DNA from: Thereva unica
Taxonomy: Eukaryota > Arthropoda > Insecta > Diptera > Therevidae
NCBI GenBank assembly: GCA_949987705.1
Contig: OX465281.1
Location: 178,574,516-178,638,515, forward strand
DNA length: 64,000 nucleotides
Direction of reading: 5' to 3'
Shown piece after piece: positions 1 to 10,460 of this stretch. A program made the position numbers and the translations under genes. Numbering within the stretch: position 1 is the stretch's first letter; each line of letters opens with the position of its first letter. The notes under the pieces were generated by a model. The model saw only the letters and a list, made by a program, of their open reading frames with translations, was not told where the DNA came from and searched no databases.

Positions 1-539
1 CAGGCACGGCCCGATGAAGGCAATACAATAGTCAATATGACTGGGGGATGAGGACTTCAGGTATCCGCCTGACCGGCCATGGCGTGCGGGTAACGTCATG
101 ATTCCCTACAGACACACAGGCGAAGACGACAGTTTAGCATATCAGGTTGTTAATACAAGTGCATGGCCTCAACGAAAACTTTAAAGGCACAAACAGATTG
201 GTGGAAGGCGGCGCGTAAAAATTAAATGTAAGGGACAATCTCTCACAGGCGGTCGCCGTCACCGCCATTGCGCTAATATGTTTTTGCCTTAAGGCCGCTC
301 CAGACTCACGCCGTGAACACCCGCAAACAAGCGCGAGTGCGAGTGTTAATGGTTTTCGCGCCTAGTGGTTTCCAGGTCCAACTGGATGCGGCAGGAATTC
401 GTGCGGTAATAACGCGCCGACTCAAAAAAACAAAATAATAAAACAAAACTCCGCCTTCGTCTGGTCCCAAGTCCAGGGTGTGAAAGGAGGAGGGTTGTCG
501 ACCTGCCGAGTCGATCGTAAAAACTAGGCAAGAAACCGC
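1..539 (+). other. Leader / 5' flank of the first LINE
   Basis: No reading frame here has recognisable similarity. The stretch is moderately GC-rich, unlike most of the window, and runs directly into the start codon at 540, so it is probably the 5' untranslated region of the LINE. The true 5' end is not visible because there is no other copy of this part in the window. Confidence 0.4.
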
Positions 540-3500
540 ATGGATACACGAACTAACCATTCACGAAATAATGCTACTGCATCCGGGGCAGCCGATGCGC
601 CAGCGCTGGGGACCAGGGATGCTGGTGAGAAGTGGGTTACTGGCCGAAACAATGCTACTGCATCCGGGGCAGCCGATGCGCCAGCACTGGGGACCAGGGA
701 TGCTGGTGAGAAGTGGGTTACTGGCCGAAAACCCAAATTAGTCACACCGAAAAGGGAATTAAAATTCGCTGCGTGGAATGTACGAACAGGACATCACGTT
801 GGTCAAAAGGAAATCATAGCAATGGAATTGTTGAAATGCAAAATATCAATTGCTGCGCTATCGAAACTACGGCTTACCGGATCCGGGATATTGACAATCG
901 TCCCGCCAACAATCGACGAAACGATGATGCTTTACTATTCCGTTGGTGAGAAAAGAGAGGCCGGCGTCGGCTTTATGGTCGACCAACGGGCTGCCAGCAG
1001 CGTTATCGCATTCCAACCGATATCCGAGCGTTTGGCGGTTATAACCATCATTGGAACGATCAAGACCCATATCATATCCGTTTATGCGCCAACCGAGACC
1101 AGCACGGACACGAACAAGGACGAATTTTACGATCATCTTCAACAGACGCTGGATATGATACCTCAAACCGAATTAATAATTCTCGCGGGGGATTTCAACG
1201 CACATTCAGGAGTAGATCGAACCGGCTGGGAAGAAACCATGGGCAAATTCGGACACGGAGTAATTAATGACAACGGCTTACGCCTGCTTTCATTCGCATC
1301 GTCAAACAACTTGATCGTTGGCAACAGCATTTTCCGCCATCCACTCAAACACCAACTCACCTGGCGAAATCCATCCGGCAAAGACTCGGCGATGTTAGAC
1401 TACGTTTTGATCAACACAAGATTCCGATCGACGCTTAAAGACGTACGTGCAATGCGTGGACCCGATTGCGGATCGGACCATTATCTTGTTCGAGCGAAAT
1501 TGCAGATGCGATTGCAAAGAGCGAAGAAAACGGAGCCACCAACAGCCAAGAAAAATTGGGCGCGACTACGGGACCCGCCCATCGGGCGAGAGTTTCAGAT
1601 GGCATTGTCCAACAAATTCGCGGCGCTCGCAATACCGGACGATATCGATGTAGAAGAAAGGCAATTGTCGGAGTCTATTGTGGAGTGTGCAATGGAGTTG
1701 TGTCCAACTATCCGTAAACGGACGCAGCCATGGGTCTCGGACAGCTGTCTGGACCTCGTCGATCAGCGGAAGCGCATGAAACACGTCGACTTTGAGGAAT
1801 ACCGAAGATTGAACAAAGAAGTTCGGCAGAAAATGAAATTGGAACGAGAAGCGTACTGGAATAACGTTGCGGCCGACATGGAAAAAGCGGCGTCGAGGCA
1901 CGAGTACCGGACGCTGTACCAGACAATCCGCCGGTTAGGCGGCAAAACAACATCAACAAACGACAACATCAAAAAATCGGATGGAACTTTTGTGACTTCT
2001 GCCCATGAACGCCTGGAGCGGTGGAGAGCATTCTTCCACCAGCTGTATAACCACGATCCGCCGCAAGGTCCAGCACCCGAACCACCGATTATCGAACAGC
2101 CGATGAATCAGTTTCTCGATACCGAACCAACAATTATCGAGGTGAAGACAGCAATCAAATCGCTGAAAAATGGAAAAGCGCCGGGAATAGACCAAGTAAC
2201 CGCCGAGATGATCAAAGCTGGAGGTGATGTCTTATCACAACGACTTCATGTCCTCATAACACACATATGGCATTCGGATCGTGTCCCTTCGGTATGGAAG
2301 AAAGCGATCGTTGTCCCAATTTTGAAGAAAGGCGACAGTCGGGAATGCAAGAATTATCGCGGTATTAGCCTTCTTTCGATCGTCGGTAAAGTATTTACGA
2401 AAATAATACAATCGAGGCTACAGAAACATCGAGAGCAAACGAGCCGGGAGGAACAAGCGGGATTTAGACCACATCGAGGATGCATTGATCAAATATTCGC
2501 CCTCCGTCAGTTAATGGAAGAAAGAATTCGTTGCGGCAAACGCATTGTCGTCGTTTTCATCGATTTCAAATCCGCTTTCGATTGCATCGATTGGAACAGC
2601 TTGTGGAGAGTCTTGGTAACCGAACACGTGCCATGGAGAATCATCCAACTTCTCCAAGCGTCGTACGATGGCTCAACCAGCAGCGTGCGTATTCGAAACG
2701 ACTTATCCGAGGAGTTCCCGATTCAGACGGGTGTCCGACAGGGAGACGTCGCTTCGCCACTTCTCTTCAACGTTGTGACCGACGCGATTATGCGTGAAGC
2801 ATTCGATGGACGACTCGGAGTTCAATACGACGACAACAACTTCGTAACAGACTTAATGTTCGCCGACGATAGCGCTGTTTTCGCCGACACGGATGCCGAA
2901 GCAACGGACATCTTATACGATATTTCCCGCATCTCCCAATCATACGGGTTAAAAATCAATGCGGAAAAGAACAAAGTGCTTACAACGGATGGATCAAGAG
3001 CCAGTGTTCACCTCGATGGAACCCAAATCGAACAGGTTCCAAGGTTCAAATATTTGGGATCATTGGTTGAGGAAACGAAAGTAGCATCGACGGCCGACGT
3101 TCACAGCCGTATCGGACAGGCAACAGCAACATTCGCCTCGCTCAAGTGGTGCATATGGAAACGAGCAAATATCTCCATCAAAACAAAACTAAGTCTTTAC
3201 CGAACGTTGATTCTTCCGATTCTTCTTTATGGATCTGAAACGTGGACACTGCTCAAATCGGACGTTAAGAAGCTCGAGGTCTTCCAAATGCGATGTTTGA
3301 GGCAGATCCTCCGTGTCTCACTCCGTGATCGCCTTCGAAATGAGGTTGTCAGACAAAGATTTGATCAGCAAACACTGATCGAAGAAGAAATGCAAAAACG
3401 TCGACTACGGTGGTTTGGACATGTTTGCCGAATGGATGATAACCGCTTGCCACGTAAACTTCTCTGGCGAGACCGTCCCGCAGACTGGAAAATCCAGCGA

Positions 3501-3692
3501 TTGGCACCGAAGAAAACTTGGCTAAAGAATATCGAAGGCGACCTAAAGAATCAAAGATTATCAGTTACCGAGGCTCGAGACACCGCCAAAACCCGAGAAG
3601 AATGGAAGCGAATCGTGAATAGAGTTCGGGACCCAGCGGCACCGACAGCAGCGTATCCGTTGCGGGGACGTCCCGCTCGGACCGCCAGCTAA
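540..3692 (+). CDS. LINE endonuclease / reverse transcriptase (RTE-like), full-length frame
   Basis: A single open frame of 1050 residues that would nick target DNA and copy its own RNA into the nick. Order: an 81-bp duplicated leader (residues 10-63), an AP-type endonuclease (about 74-318: W79-N80, D218 and N220 in GDFN, S312-D313-H314), a linker, a reverse transcriptase (about 545-800: first catalytic Asp D675, FADD box 774-777) and the C-terminal WFGH region near 958 typical of RTE-like and related LINEs. There is no CCHC knuckle. The start at 540 is the first Met; the next Met is inside the endonuclease. One oddity: the position normally holding the catalytic Glu of the second endonuclease motif is Lys109. 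The frame is otherwise unbroken, so the insertion is young, but the nuclease may be dead. A deleted copy lies at 23541-24165. The exact clade is not certain. Confidence 0.9.
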   Translation: MDTRTNHSRNNATASGAADAPALGTRDAGEKWVTGRNNATASGAADAPALGTRDAGEKWVTGRKPKLVTPKRELKFAAWNVRTGHHVGQKEIIAMELLKCKISIAALSKLRLTGSGILTIVPPTIDETMMLYYSVGEKREAGVGFMVDQRAASSVIAFQPISERLAVITIIGTIKTHIISVYAPTETSTDTNKDEFYDHLQQTLDMIPQTELIILAGDFNAHSGVDRTGWEETMGKFGHGVINDNGLRLLSFASSNNLIVGNSIFRHPLKHQLTWRNPSGKDSAMLDYVLINTRFRSTLKDVRAMRGPDCGSDHYLVRAKLQMRLQRAKKTEPPTAKKNWARLRDPPIGREFQMALSNKFAALAIPDDIDVEERQLSESIVECAMELCPTIRKRTQPWVSDSCLDLVDQRKRMKHVDFEEYRRLNKEVRQKMKLEREAYWNNVAADMEKAASRHEYRTLYQTIRRLGGKTTSTNDNIKKSDGTFVTSAHERLERWRAFFHQLYNHDPPQGPAPEPPIIEQPMNQFLDTEPTIIEVKTAIKSLKNGKAPGIDQVTAEMIKAGGDVLSQRLHVLITHIWHSDRVPSVWKKAIVVPILKKGDSRECKNYRGISLLSIVGKVFTKIIQSRLQKHREQTSREEQAGFRPHRGCIDQIFALRQLMEERIRCGKRIVVVFIDFKSAFDCIDWNSLWRVLVTEHVPWRIIQLLQASYDGSTSSVRIRNDLSEEFPIQTGVRQGDVASPLLFNVVTDAIMREAFDGRLGVQYDDNNFVTDLMFADDSAVFADTDAEATDILYDISRISQSYGLKINAEKNKVLTTDGSRASVHLDGTQIEQVPRFKYLGSLVEETKVASTADVHSRIGQATATFASLKWCIWKRANISIKTKLSLYRTLILPILLYGSETWTLLKSDVKKLEVFQMRCLRQILRVSLRDRLRNEVVRQRFDQQTLIEEEMQKRRLRWFGHVCRMDDNRLPRKLLWRDRPADWKIQRLAPKKTWLKNIEGDLKNQRLSVTEARDTAKTREEWKRIVNRVRDPAAPTAAYPLRGRPARTAS
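567..728 (+). repeat. 81-bp in-frame tandem duplication
   Basis: Two copies of an 81-bp unit with about two differences lie head to tail at the start of the LINE frame, each giving the same 27 residues (NNATASGAADAP...WVTGR). Because 81 is a multiple of three the frame is kept. The unit is not part of any catalytic domain. Confidence 0.95.
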
Positions 3693-3722
3693 CGGATCAA
3701 AGAAGAAAGAAGAAGACCAAAT
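3693..3722 (+). other. AAG-rich 3' tail of the LINE
   Basis: Right after the stop codon comes a short run of AAAG and AAG units instead of a long 3' UTR or poly(A). Short simple-repeat tails of this sort are usual for RTE-like LINEs. The next element begins within a few bases. Confidence 0.6.
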
Positions 3723-3732
3723 CTGTGAAGCC

Positions 3733-5783
3733 TAGGCCCAACAGATGGTTTAATCGGGAGTGTATGAATGCAATCAAAACTAAATAAGCCGCCTTGCGAG
3801 CTTACAAGAGCTTCCCGAGTGAATCGCTCCGTTTAGAGTACATACAATAAAGAAATTCTTGTAAAACCGCCATCAAGAAAGTCAAAACCTAATTTGACAA
3901 CAAATTGAGAGGTAAACTCCTAAATGCAACCTCCGGTAGCAAAAACTTCTGGTCCTTGGTAAGTTCCAAAAAGAAGAAATTCATTACAACTTCAACCCCT
4001 TCCTTTATTCACAACGAGAAGGTAATAACAGACAGCAAATCCAAGGCCAATTTATTAGCATCTATGTTCGCTTCGAATTCTTCTTTACCCGAAACTGATG
4101 TGCTACCCCCTGTTTCCGAGCTTAACGCCCATTCAATGGACAGGGTTTTTTTCCGGACTCGTGAGGTGTACAGGTGCCTCAAAAAGCTCGATGCCAACAA
4201 ATCCACTGGAATTATTTTCCCTGACATATTTATCCGGAGTTTATCCCGACTCTTGGAAACTTGCCCATGTTCAGCCCATACCGAAAAAAGCTGATTCCAG
4301 CGATCCCTCCAACTACCGCCCAATAGCAATTACTTCTATTCTCTCCAAAACCATGGAGACGATAATTAACAAAAAGCTTATGGGATATCTAGAATCCAAT
4401 CTACTCATAAACGACAGACAGTATGGTTTCCGACAAAAAAGATCCACTGGCGATCTTTTAGTCTGTCTCACAGAACACCTCAGCCGTAGTCTGCATGGAT
4501 CCGGTGAGTCTAGTCTGGTTGCTCTGGATATCTCCAAGGCTTTCAATAGAGTTTGGCACTCAGCCCTGTTAGCTAAACTCAAAGCTATTGGAGTTGACTC
4601 ACCTCTACAGAAGTCGATTGAGAGTTTCCTTTCTGGCCGTTCAATCAAAGTGGTATTGGATGGCGTCAAATCCGCATCCCACCCGATCTCTGCGGGGGTC
4701 CCCCCGGGGTCAATTTTTTCACCGGCCCTATTTCTCATATTTATAAATGACCTTCTTTCAATCCCCTCCAACCCACTTCTCAGCTTCGCTGACGATGGTA
4801 CTCTACGTTACTCGTACAGCTTCGATACAAGACAGACTCATGCCAGATCCTGTCTTGATGATCGCGAACTAATGTCCAACTCTATTAATAACGACATTAA
4901 ACTCATTCTAGAGTGGGGAAAGAAGAATCGTGTTGAATTCAACTCCGACAAAACCAAGTACTGTCTTATATCCAAAAAGAAACTCAACACCTCTCCACCC
5001 TTGAGAGTGGATGGACGATGGAGTTCAACTAGTGGCCGACCCATCCTTACACATCTTAGGCGTGACATTAGCCAAAGACTTGCGATGGAATGACCACATA
5101 TTCCAAATCGCCAAACAAGCATCCCAGTGCTTGGGATTTCTTAAGAGGTGAAAGTTCCTCCTCCAGTCATCGGCCCGTGCTGTTATTTATAAATCCTACA
5201 TTGGGCCTCTCCTCGAATATAACTCCCTCGTTTGGGGTGGCGCCCCAATAACCACCTTGGCATGGTTAGATAAGGTGCAAAAAAGGGCACTCAAGTTAAT
5301 TGATGACGACACCGCTGGCTCCACCATCGACCCCTTGAGCCACCGTAGGAATGTAGCAGCACTGACAAAATGCTATCGCTACTATCATAGTGACTGTTCC
5401 TCCGAGTTAAACGCTCTCCTGCCTCCACGGCAATCTTATACCCGCAACACCAGATTAGCCCACTCGTCTCATTCCCTTCACTTGCAACTACCCCTTTCAC
5501 GCACTCAACAAGATATGAATTCGTTTGTTAATAGAACAACTCGATTGTGGAATAACCTCCCTTCCGAGCTCCTACAACATCCAAGAGTTCAAACGCAGGG
5601 TTCATCACCACTTTCTTCAATACCCCCCGTACCTTTTAATCCTTAACCTATACCGCCCCCTTCCTCCCCCGTACTAAGCTTACTGCTAGACATTGCACCA
5701 TGACGTGACAAATGACATGACGGACTAGTAGTACAAAGGGTGACTCCTGAGCTTAGCACTGCCACATAAAAAAAAGTAAATAA
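3733..5783 (+). pseudogene. CR1/jockey-superfamily LINE reverse transcriptase, broken
   Basis: Remnant of a non-LTR retrotransposon. It starts in the end of the endonuclease domain (NRWFNRECMNA), then linker, a reverse transcriptase (GVYPDSWKLAHVQPIPKK, NYRPIAITSIL, ALDISKAFNRVWH, SAGVPPGS, and a SFADD box at 4785-4796) and the C-terminal region with DKVQKRALKLIDD and RLWNNLPSE. The reading moves through three frames with shifts near 4200 and 5080 and has in-frame stops near 3785 and 3850-3900, so it is dead. The 3' end is probably the short A-rich stretch near 5770-5783. The N-terminal endonuclease is missing, so the copy is 5'-truncated or was cut by the LINE that abuts it. CR1 is the best guess for the clade. 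Confidence 0.85.
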
Positions 5784-6235
5784 ATTAATTTCAACATTAA
5801 AATTGGTTTATATGTAATATGTATTATCTGTATTTGTACCTAGGCAGGCTTTGTCCCAATCAAATACAAGAACACTTTTAAATCCTTTATAACATAATTG
5901 ATAGCAGAGCTTCACTATATTGTAGCTTTCCTGGCCACGAGGGTTATAATCCTTTACACTAGTTCAATTTAAACACTAGTTTTTATTTTATGTTTTTAAT
6001 ATTATTTTATTATAAAGTTTTATTTATTATAATAGCACTAGGTATTTTATATTTTATCTATATGTATATATTGTACTATATATATTGTATTATTTATTAT
6101 AAGCACCCGGCTCGCACTTTTGATTTTTTTATTGTTGTACCGTCGCGTCGACGACACTATGAGATGAAGTGAGTCTCGTTGGAGATGACGGAAATTGGCT
6201 CGATCGCTGAGCTTTGGAGTTCAGTGATCGAGGGT
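5784..6235. other. AT-rich DNA, nothing recognised
   Basis: Strongly AT-rich sequence with TATA-rich runs around 5990-6110. Short frames here have no coding character. Confidence 0.5.
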
Positions 6236-6299
6236 GCGTTCTGGCAGATCGTTTTGATCGTGCCGGAAGTTGTTGTGTGACATTGCGTAAAATGTCCTA

Positions 6300-6475
6300 G
6301 TGCCGTACTTCTCGAGCAAGTGCTGTTTGATATCCTCGTATGAGGAGGTGGTGTGGTCTACAGTTATAATCGCATTGCCGGAAGAGGCGGTAACGGCAAT
6401 GCGGCTTAGCATTGTAGACAACACCACCTCCTCATACGAGGATATCAAACAGCACCTGCTCGAGAAGTACGGCAC
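6300..6475. repeat. Inverted duplication of gag sequence
   Basis: About 86 bp of the gypsy gag coding strand (right arm about 6390-6475) is repeated in reverse orientation at 6300-6385 with a few mismatches and almost no loop. The left arm therefore is an antisense copy of gag, and the start of the surviving gag frame is part of a hairpin. The 58 bp just upstream (6236-6293) recurs unchanged at 17728-17785. Confidence 0.85.
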
Positions 6476-7092
6476 TTCAGAGAAGCGCCGGCTCGAGCAG
6501 CTGCTGTCAGTGCAAGAGCCTGGAGATCGGAAACCTTCCGAGTTCCTCCGGGTTCTCAAGGCACTGGCTGGCGGGTCGTCGGCAGTAAATGATGACCTGA
6601 TCCGGAACCTGTGGGAGCGGAGGCTTCCACAGGCCATCCAGGTCACTTTAGCCACCGCTGCCGACCAAACCCTAGCCGGGTTGGCATCCACGGCGAACAA
6701 AGTATGGGAGGTACTTCCACATGGAGGAGCCTCATACGCGTCCGCCGTCCGCGCAACACCGGCCAACGCGGAACCCACATTGATGTCGCTGCAAAGCGCC
6801 ATCAACAAACTGACGGCCAGATTAGATAATTTAGTTGACAAACGCACCAATTTTCGAATAAACGTGTGCGCCACAGTCGACTACAACCCCGAAACATTTC
6901 CATGCCGAATTACCGGCATATACAAAGAGCTATTAACGAAGTACGCTTCGTTAACAAAACCGCCCAATTTTAACCTTCCAGTTAAACACAATGTGCAACA
7001 CCACATTGTGACTAAAGGGCAATTACCTTTTGTCACCGCTCGGCGACTCTATCCGGAGAAACTGAAGGTGGCAAAGTTAGAGTTCGACCATA
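6386..7092 (+). pseudogene. Ty3/gypsy gag plus start of pol, 5' fragment
   Basis: Remnant of an LTR retrotransposon. From 6386 to about 6840 the frame reads as the C-terminal half of a Gag capsid (HLLEKYGTSEKRRLEQLL, GDRKPSEFLRVLKALAG, LWERRLPQAIQ). It then jumps without a stop to sequence typical of the stretch just before the reverse transcriptase (NLPVKHNVQHHIVTKGQ, ARRLYPEKLKVAKLEFDHM), so the rest of gag, the zinc knuckle and the protease are deleted. The reading ends at 7092, where a tRNA-like SINE head begins. The missing continuation of pol is found collinear at 11618. No LTR was found on either side. Confidence 0.8.
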
Positions 7093-7094
7093 TG

Positions 7095-7172
7095 GGGGGC
7101 CTCGGTAGTCTAGGGGTAAGGCGCCTGACTGCTATCCCAGAGGTCCCGGGTTCGAATCCCGGCCAGCCCCAC
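7095..7172 (+). mobile_element. tRNA-derived SINE head
   Basis: The stretch has a box A-like TAGTCTAGGGGTAAGGC and a perfect box B-type GGTTCGAATCC inside a paired T arm (CCGGG/CCCGG). It is not a functional tRNA: the 5' end does not pair with the CCAGCCC 3' end and the anticodon stem is poor. Four related heads occur in the window (here, 10791-10857, 11235-11303, 23195-23260), which supports a SINE family with an internal RNA polymerase III promoter. Confidence 0.7.
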
Positions 7173-7544
7173 GGTTCTTCGCCTTTTCCACTTTTCCCAC
7201 CTACATAACTTTCCTTCTTTCTTCTTCCCTCTTTGCATTCCTGATTCCTTCTGTCATAGTCTTCCTTAGCCCTTCCCCGCTCCACCAAAGCGCATGTCAT
7301 CGGTTGGTTGATGAGATTCAACTCGTTTCAGGAGGCATAACACTCCAGCGAGTTGTTTCTTGATGCCCCGATGTCAAAGTCGCGATAGTAATGGTTGGGA
7401 GTAGGTGGACTCAAAAAAAATATCGCGGGAAGGTTGTGGCACTAGAGCTGCTGTTCGACATTGCACTCTATAAGAAGAAAATAGATTGTCAACAGTATAA
7501 AGGGCCTTTCCTGTGACTCTAGTCTTTCACATAAAAAAACTAGT
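7173..7544. other. Non-coding repeat sequence after the SINE head
   Basis: Pyrimidine-rich sequence follows the SINE head and may be its body. Positions 7460-7535 match 21957-22030 in the same orientation, so this is interspersed repeat DNA. No gene seen. Confidence 0.45.
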
Positions 7545-7737
7545 GGGATGTTGTGCCTAGAGACTAGCCACTAATTACGCTTTTTCATGGTATTCTTTCT
7601 GTTGAATAACACTTCAGATTGGATGACAATATATTAAGTGGAGATTGATCCGCACTCACTTCCGACCCGCCGGATCTGGGAATCGAGGCCACTGACCAAA
7701 ACAATTACTCAAAAATTATGGAAAAACAAAATAATAT

Positions 7738-8042
7738 GGCCTCGATTCCCAGATCCGACGGCGCGGAAGTGAGTGCGGATTTGACACTTTGCGATTCTCA
7801 AATTCGCAGTCGCGGATTTAATTAAATCAAAAATTCGGAGTAAAGACTCACACGCTAATGAAATACCCGATGTCGGATTATCTTAGGCGCATTTGTGGTT
7901 TCAAATCCTCAGAAAATTTGTTGCGGATCACACTTTTAAAGCACGGAAAATGTCAAAGAGAGATTCGCGGTTGCAGATTTGAGAATCGCAAAGTCTCAAA
8001 TCCGCACTCACTTCCGACCCACTGGATCTGGGAATCGAGGCC
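7738..8042. mobile_element. 305-bp palindromic MITE plus a solo end
   Basis: The terminal inverted repeat begins GGCCTCGATTCCCAGATCC and the inverted match continues for over 80 bp inwards. A third copy of the end lies alone at 7647-7690 in the orientation of the right terminus, so either two MITEs were joined or one end was duplicated. No coding capacity. Confidence 0.75.
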
Positions 8043-9006
8043 AATAAATCGAAAGTGTCAAATTGAAAAAAAAAAAAAAAAAAAAAAAAAAAACACATCA
8101 CACATGTAAACACTATATAATTATGTAAAACGAATCTAAAAATTTTTCTATGGATTCGAGGCAAATCTAAAATCACTTTGCACAGCAGAATTAGGTGTAT
8201 TATTTTACTTAAACATACATTATTGTTAAAAATTCAGCTTACCGCGCCTTTTGTATTTATTTACACTTCAATTTAACTTTATTTTTTATTTTTAAAGAAA
8301 ATATTATCATGCACGCACTTCACTTTTCTTTAAATGTAGAAAATCTAATGAAAAACACAGGCACCTGTTTATCCATAGCATATATGCACGTGCACGCACA
8401 CAAGTACCCCCACTTCGCAAGAGACCAACACCAATAATTACCCGCCAAAAATATGAAAGAATTGATATATTTTAATTGCACCCCATCTATGACAAAGAAT
8501 AGTAAACACCATCTATGGCAATATTACATTACTCTTCGTTTTACCTATGATTATCAATTTCCATAAAATATACAAAATACATTTCATAAATAATAGAAAA
8601 TCTGTTGTCATAAATCAGTTGTTTACTTCCTTCTAAAGTTTATACATATCTTGCATTGGAATGTACCTTTTTATGAAAGCATGAATAAATAGGTTTATTG
8701 CCACATTCCTACGAGTTAGAGTTTGGAGTAATGGGTTGGTGCTAGCTCGGGGTGCGACAGGACCCGGGTTCGATACTGGTGATGGCCGCGTACTATTTTT
8801 TTTTTTTAAGTTATGATGATTTTGGTAGTGTTTGTTAAATACTTTGTTACGTTTTAGATTACGCAAAGTCTCACAACTTATAACCTACATAAGCCTTTAA
8901 CAAAAACTTTGCAAGATTAATTATATATAGCGTTGGTCAGTGTAATACTTATGAATCTCCATGGCCAAACTAGGATACAGCATTATGACAATAATTAAAT
9001 CAATTA

Positions 9007-9452
9007 CTACGTTTATAAGCGGAGTTTCACTCCCGGATTCTCAATCCAAAGTAAAACTCCCCATGGGTTTATAAGCAATGGGAGTGTAAATCCAAAATAC
9101 TTTCTGGTTTGAGATGACAGCTCCAAGCTCAAATTCAAAATCATAGTAAAGACAAATATAAACCCAATGTTTAATTTAATGTAATTTAAAAATATCCATA
9201 AACAAAGAAAAAAAACTATTGTAGCAAAATAAAACACCCAGCTTCTTCTTTACAAAGTTTTCCTCCTTCGGAAAAAATTCTCACTCCCAGTCAGCGTTTA
9301 TAAGCACAACATAAACCGGGATCGAAGTTTCACTCCAGCTTTTTCTTCGGGAGCGAAAATCCAAGTTCTGGATTTTCACTCCCGGTTTATAAGCGGTGTT
9401 TCACTTCGGATCGAAACTTCCATCCGGAGGAAAACTCCGCTTATAAACGTAG
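9007..9452. mobile_element. 446-bp MITE, CTACGTTTATAAGC ends, TA-flanked
   Basis: Terminal inverted repeats of about 20 bp starting CTACGTTTATAAGCGG are flanked by TA on both sides (TTA on the left, TAA on the right). The inside has further inverted pieces of the motif TTTATAAGC and CACTCCCGG. Non-coding. The terminal CTACGTTT is shared with the MITE at 53447-53842. Confidence 0.75.
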
Positions 9453-10196
9453 TAAATGCAACGTGAAATAAAAGTTTTAGTTAAAAACGGATTTGGCTTA
9501 TTTAGCTTATTATAGATTGAGTTATAGCTCACAATTGAATATGTCCCAAAGGTTTTAATTAGTCGCCGCTTTGAGATTTTATCATCAACGCAGGCTTAGT
9601 TTATTATACTACAATAAATCATCATAACTAAAAAAGCTAAAAAAAGTACTTAAAAAATTCATCAAGAATCGAACCTGGTCCTTTCGCACCCCGATCTAGC
9701 GCCTTCCCATTACTCCAAACACTAACTTGCAGTAATGTGGCAATAAACCTATTTATTCATGCTTTCATAAAAAGGTACATTCCAATGCAAGATATGTATA
9801 AACTTTAGAAGGAAGTAAACAACTGATTTATGACAACAGTTTTTCTATTATTTATGAAATGTATTTTGTATATTTTATGGAAATTGATAATCATAGGTAA
9901 AACGAAAAGTAATTTAATATTGCCATAGATGGTGTTCACTATTCTTTGTCATAGATGGGGTGCAATTAAAATATATCAATTCTCTCAAATTCTTGGCGGG
10001 CAATTAGTGTATAATTCTTTCAGCAGCATCTCCATGAAAGATGCGTTAGTTTTTCGAGTTATTTGTTTGAATATTTTCGCAATTCTTCACAATCTTCACT
10101 TAATATATTGTCATCCAGACTGAAGTGTTATTCAATAGAAAGAATACCACGAAAAACCGTAATTAGTGGCTAGTCTCTAGGCACAACATCCCACTT

Positions 10197-10460
10197 TTGT
10201 TTTGTTATTCTGAAGAGATACATACAAATTTAGTTAATAAAAACTTAAAAATATGCTTTTAAAGAAAGGGCTGCAAAATTTTTTAGATATGGGGCAAATC
10301 TTATATTCATGGACTATAAGGACGGTCTTAAATACATCGTTCGTGAAATTTATAAATTTTCATTCATTTCAGTAAGCGTTTATATGCCCTGGTAAAAATT
10401 AGATATCTACTTTTCGTTTTAAACCTACCAAATGTTTCGTTTAAATCATACATATTTTTT
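10197..10460. other. AT-rich spacer
   Basis: No coding frame and no recognised repeat. Confidence 0.4.

Larger units (their letters stand above)
7545..10196. mobile_element. Large fold-back element with nested insertions
   Basis: The outer ends (7545-7640 and 10087-10196) are reverse complements beginning AGTGGGATGTTGTGCC, and the next inner blocks (8437-8795 and about 9665-9990) are also reverse complements. The left arm has about 700 bp more than the right because other repeats have landed in it, including the palindromic MITE at 7647-8042 and a pure A tract at 8066-8093. The loop carries the MITE at 9007-9452. Both inner arms hold a degenerate tRNA-like head with a box B-like GGTTCGA (about 8712-8790 plus strand, 9665-9735 minus strand). 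The right end recurs at 23410-23465. No clear target duplication and no transposase are visible. Confidence 0.7.

Noticed and set aside
6221..6874. 217-residue minus-strand frame
   Set aside because: It is the antisense of gypsy gag kept open by composition and by the inverted duplication.
7095..7172. Functional tRNA gene
   Set aside because: Box A and B and the T arm look good, but the acceptor stem does not pair, the anticodon stem is poor, and the same head recurs in other repeat copies; a SINE head is a better reading.
7049..7321. Minus-strand frame with GFEPGTSGIAVRR
   Set aside because: This peptide is the antisense translation of a tRNA-like SINE head.
8633..8866. 77-residue minus-strand frame
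   Set aside because: It reads through the fold-back arm and its tRNA-like head; there is no coding signal.
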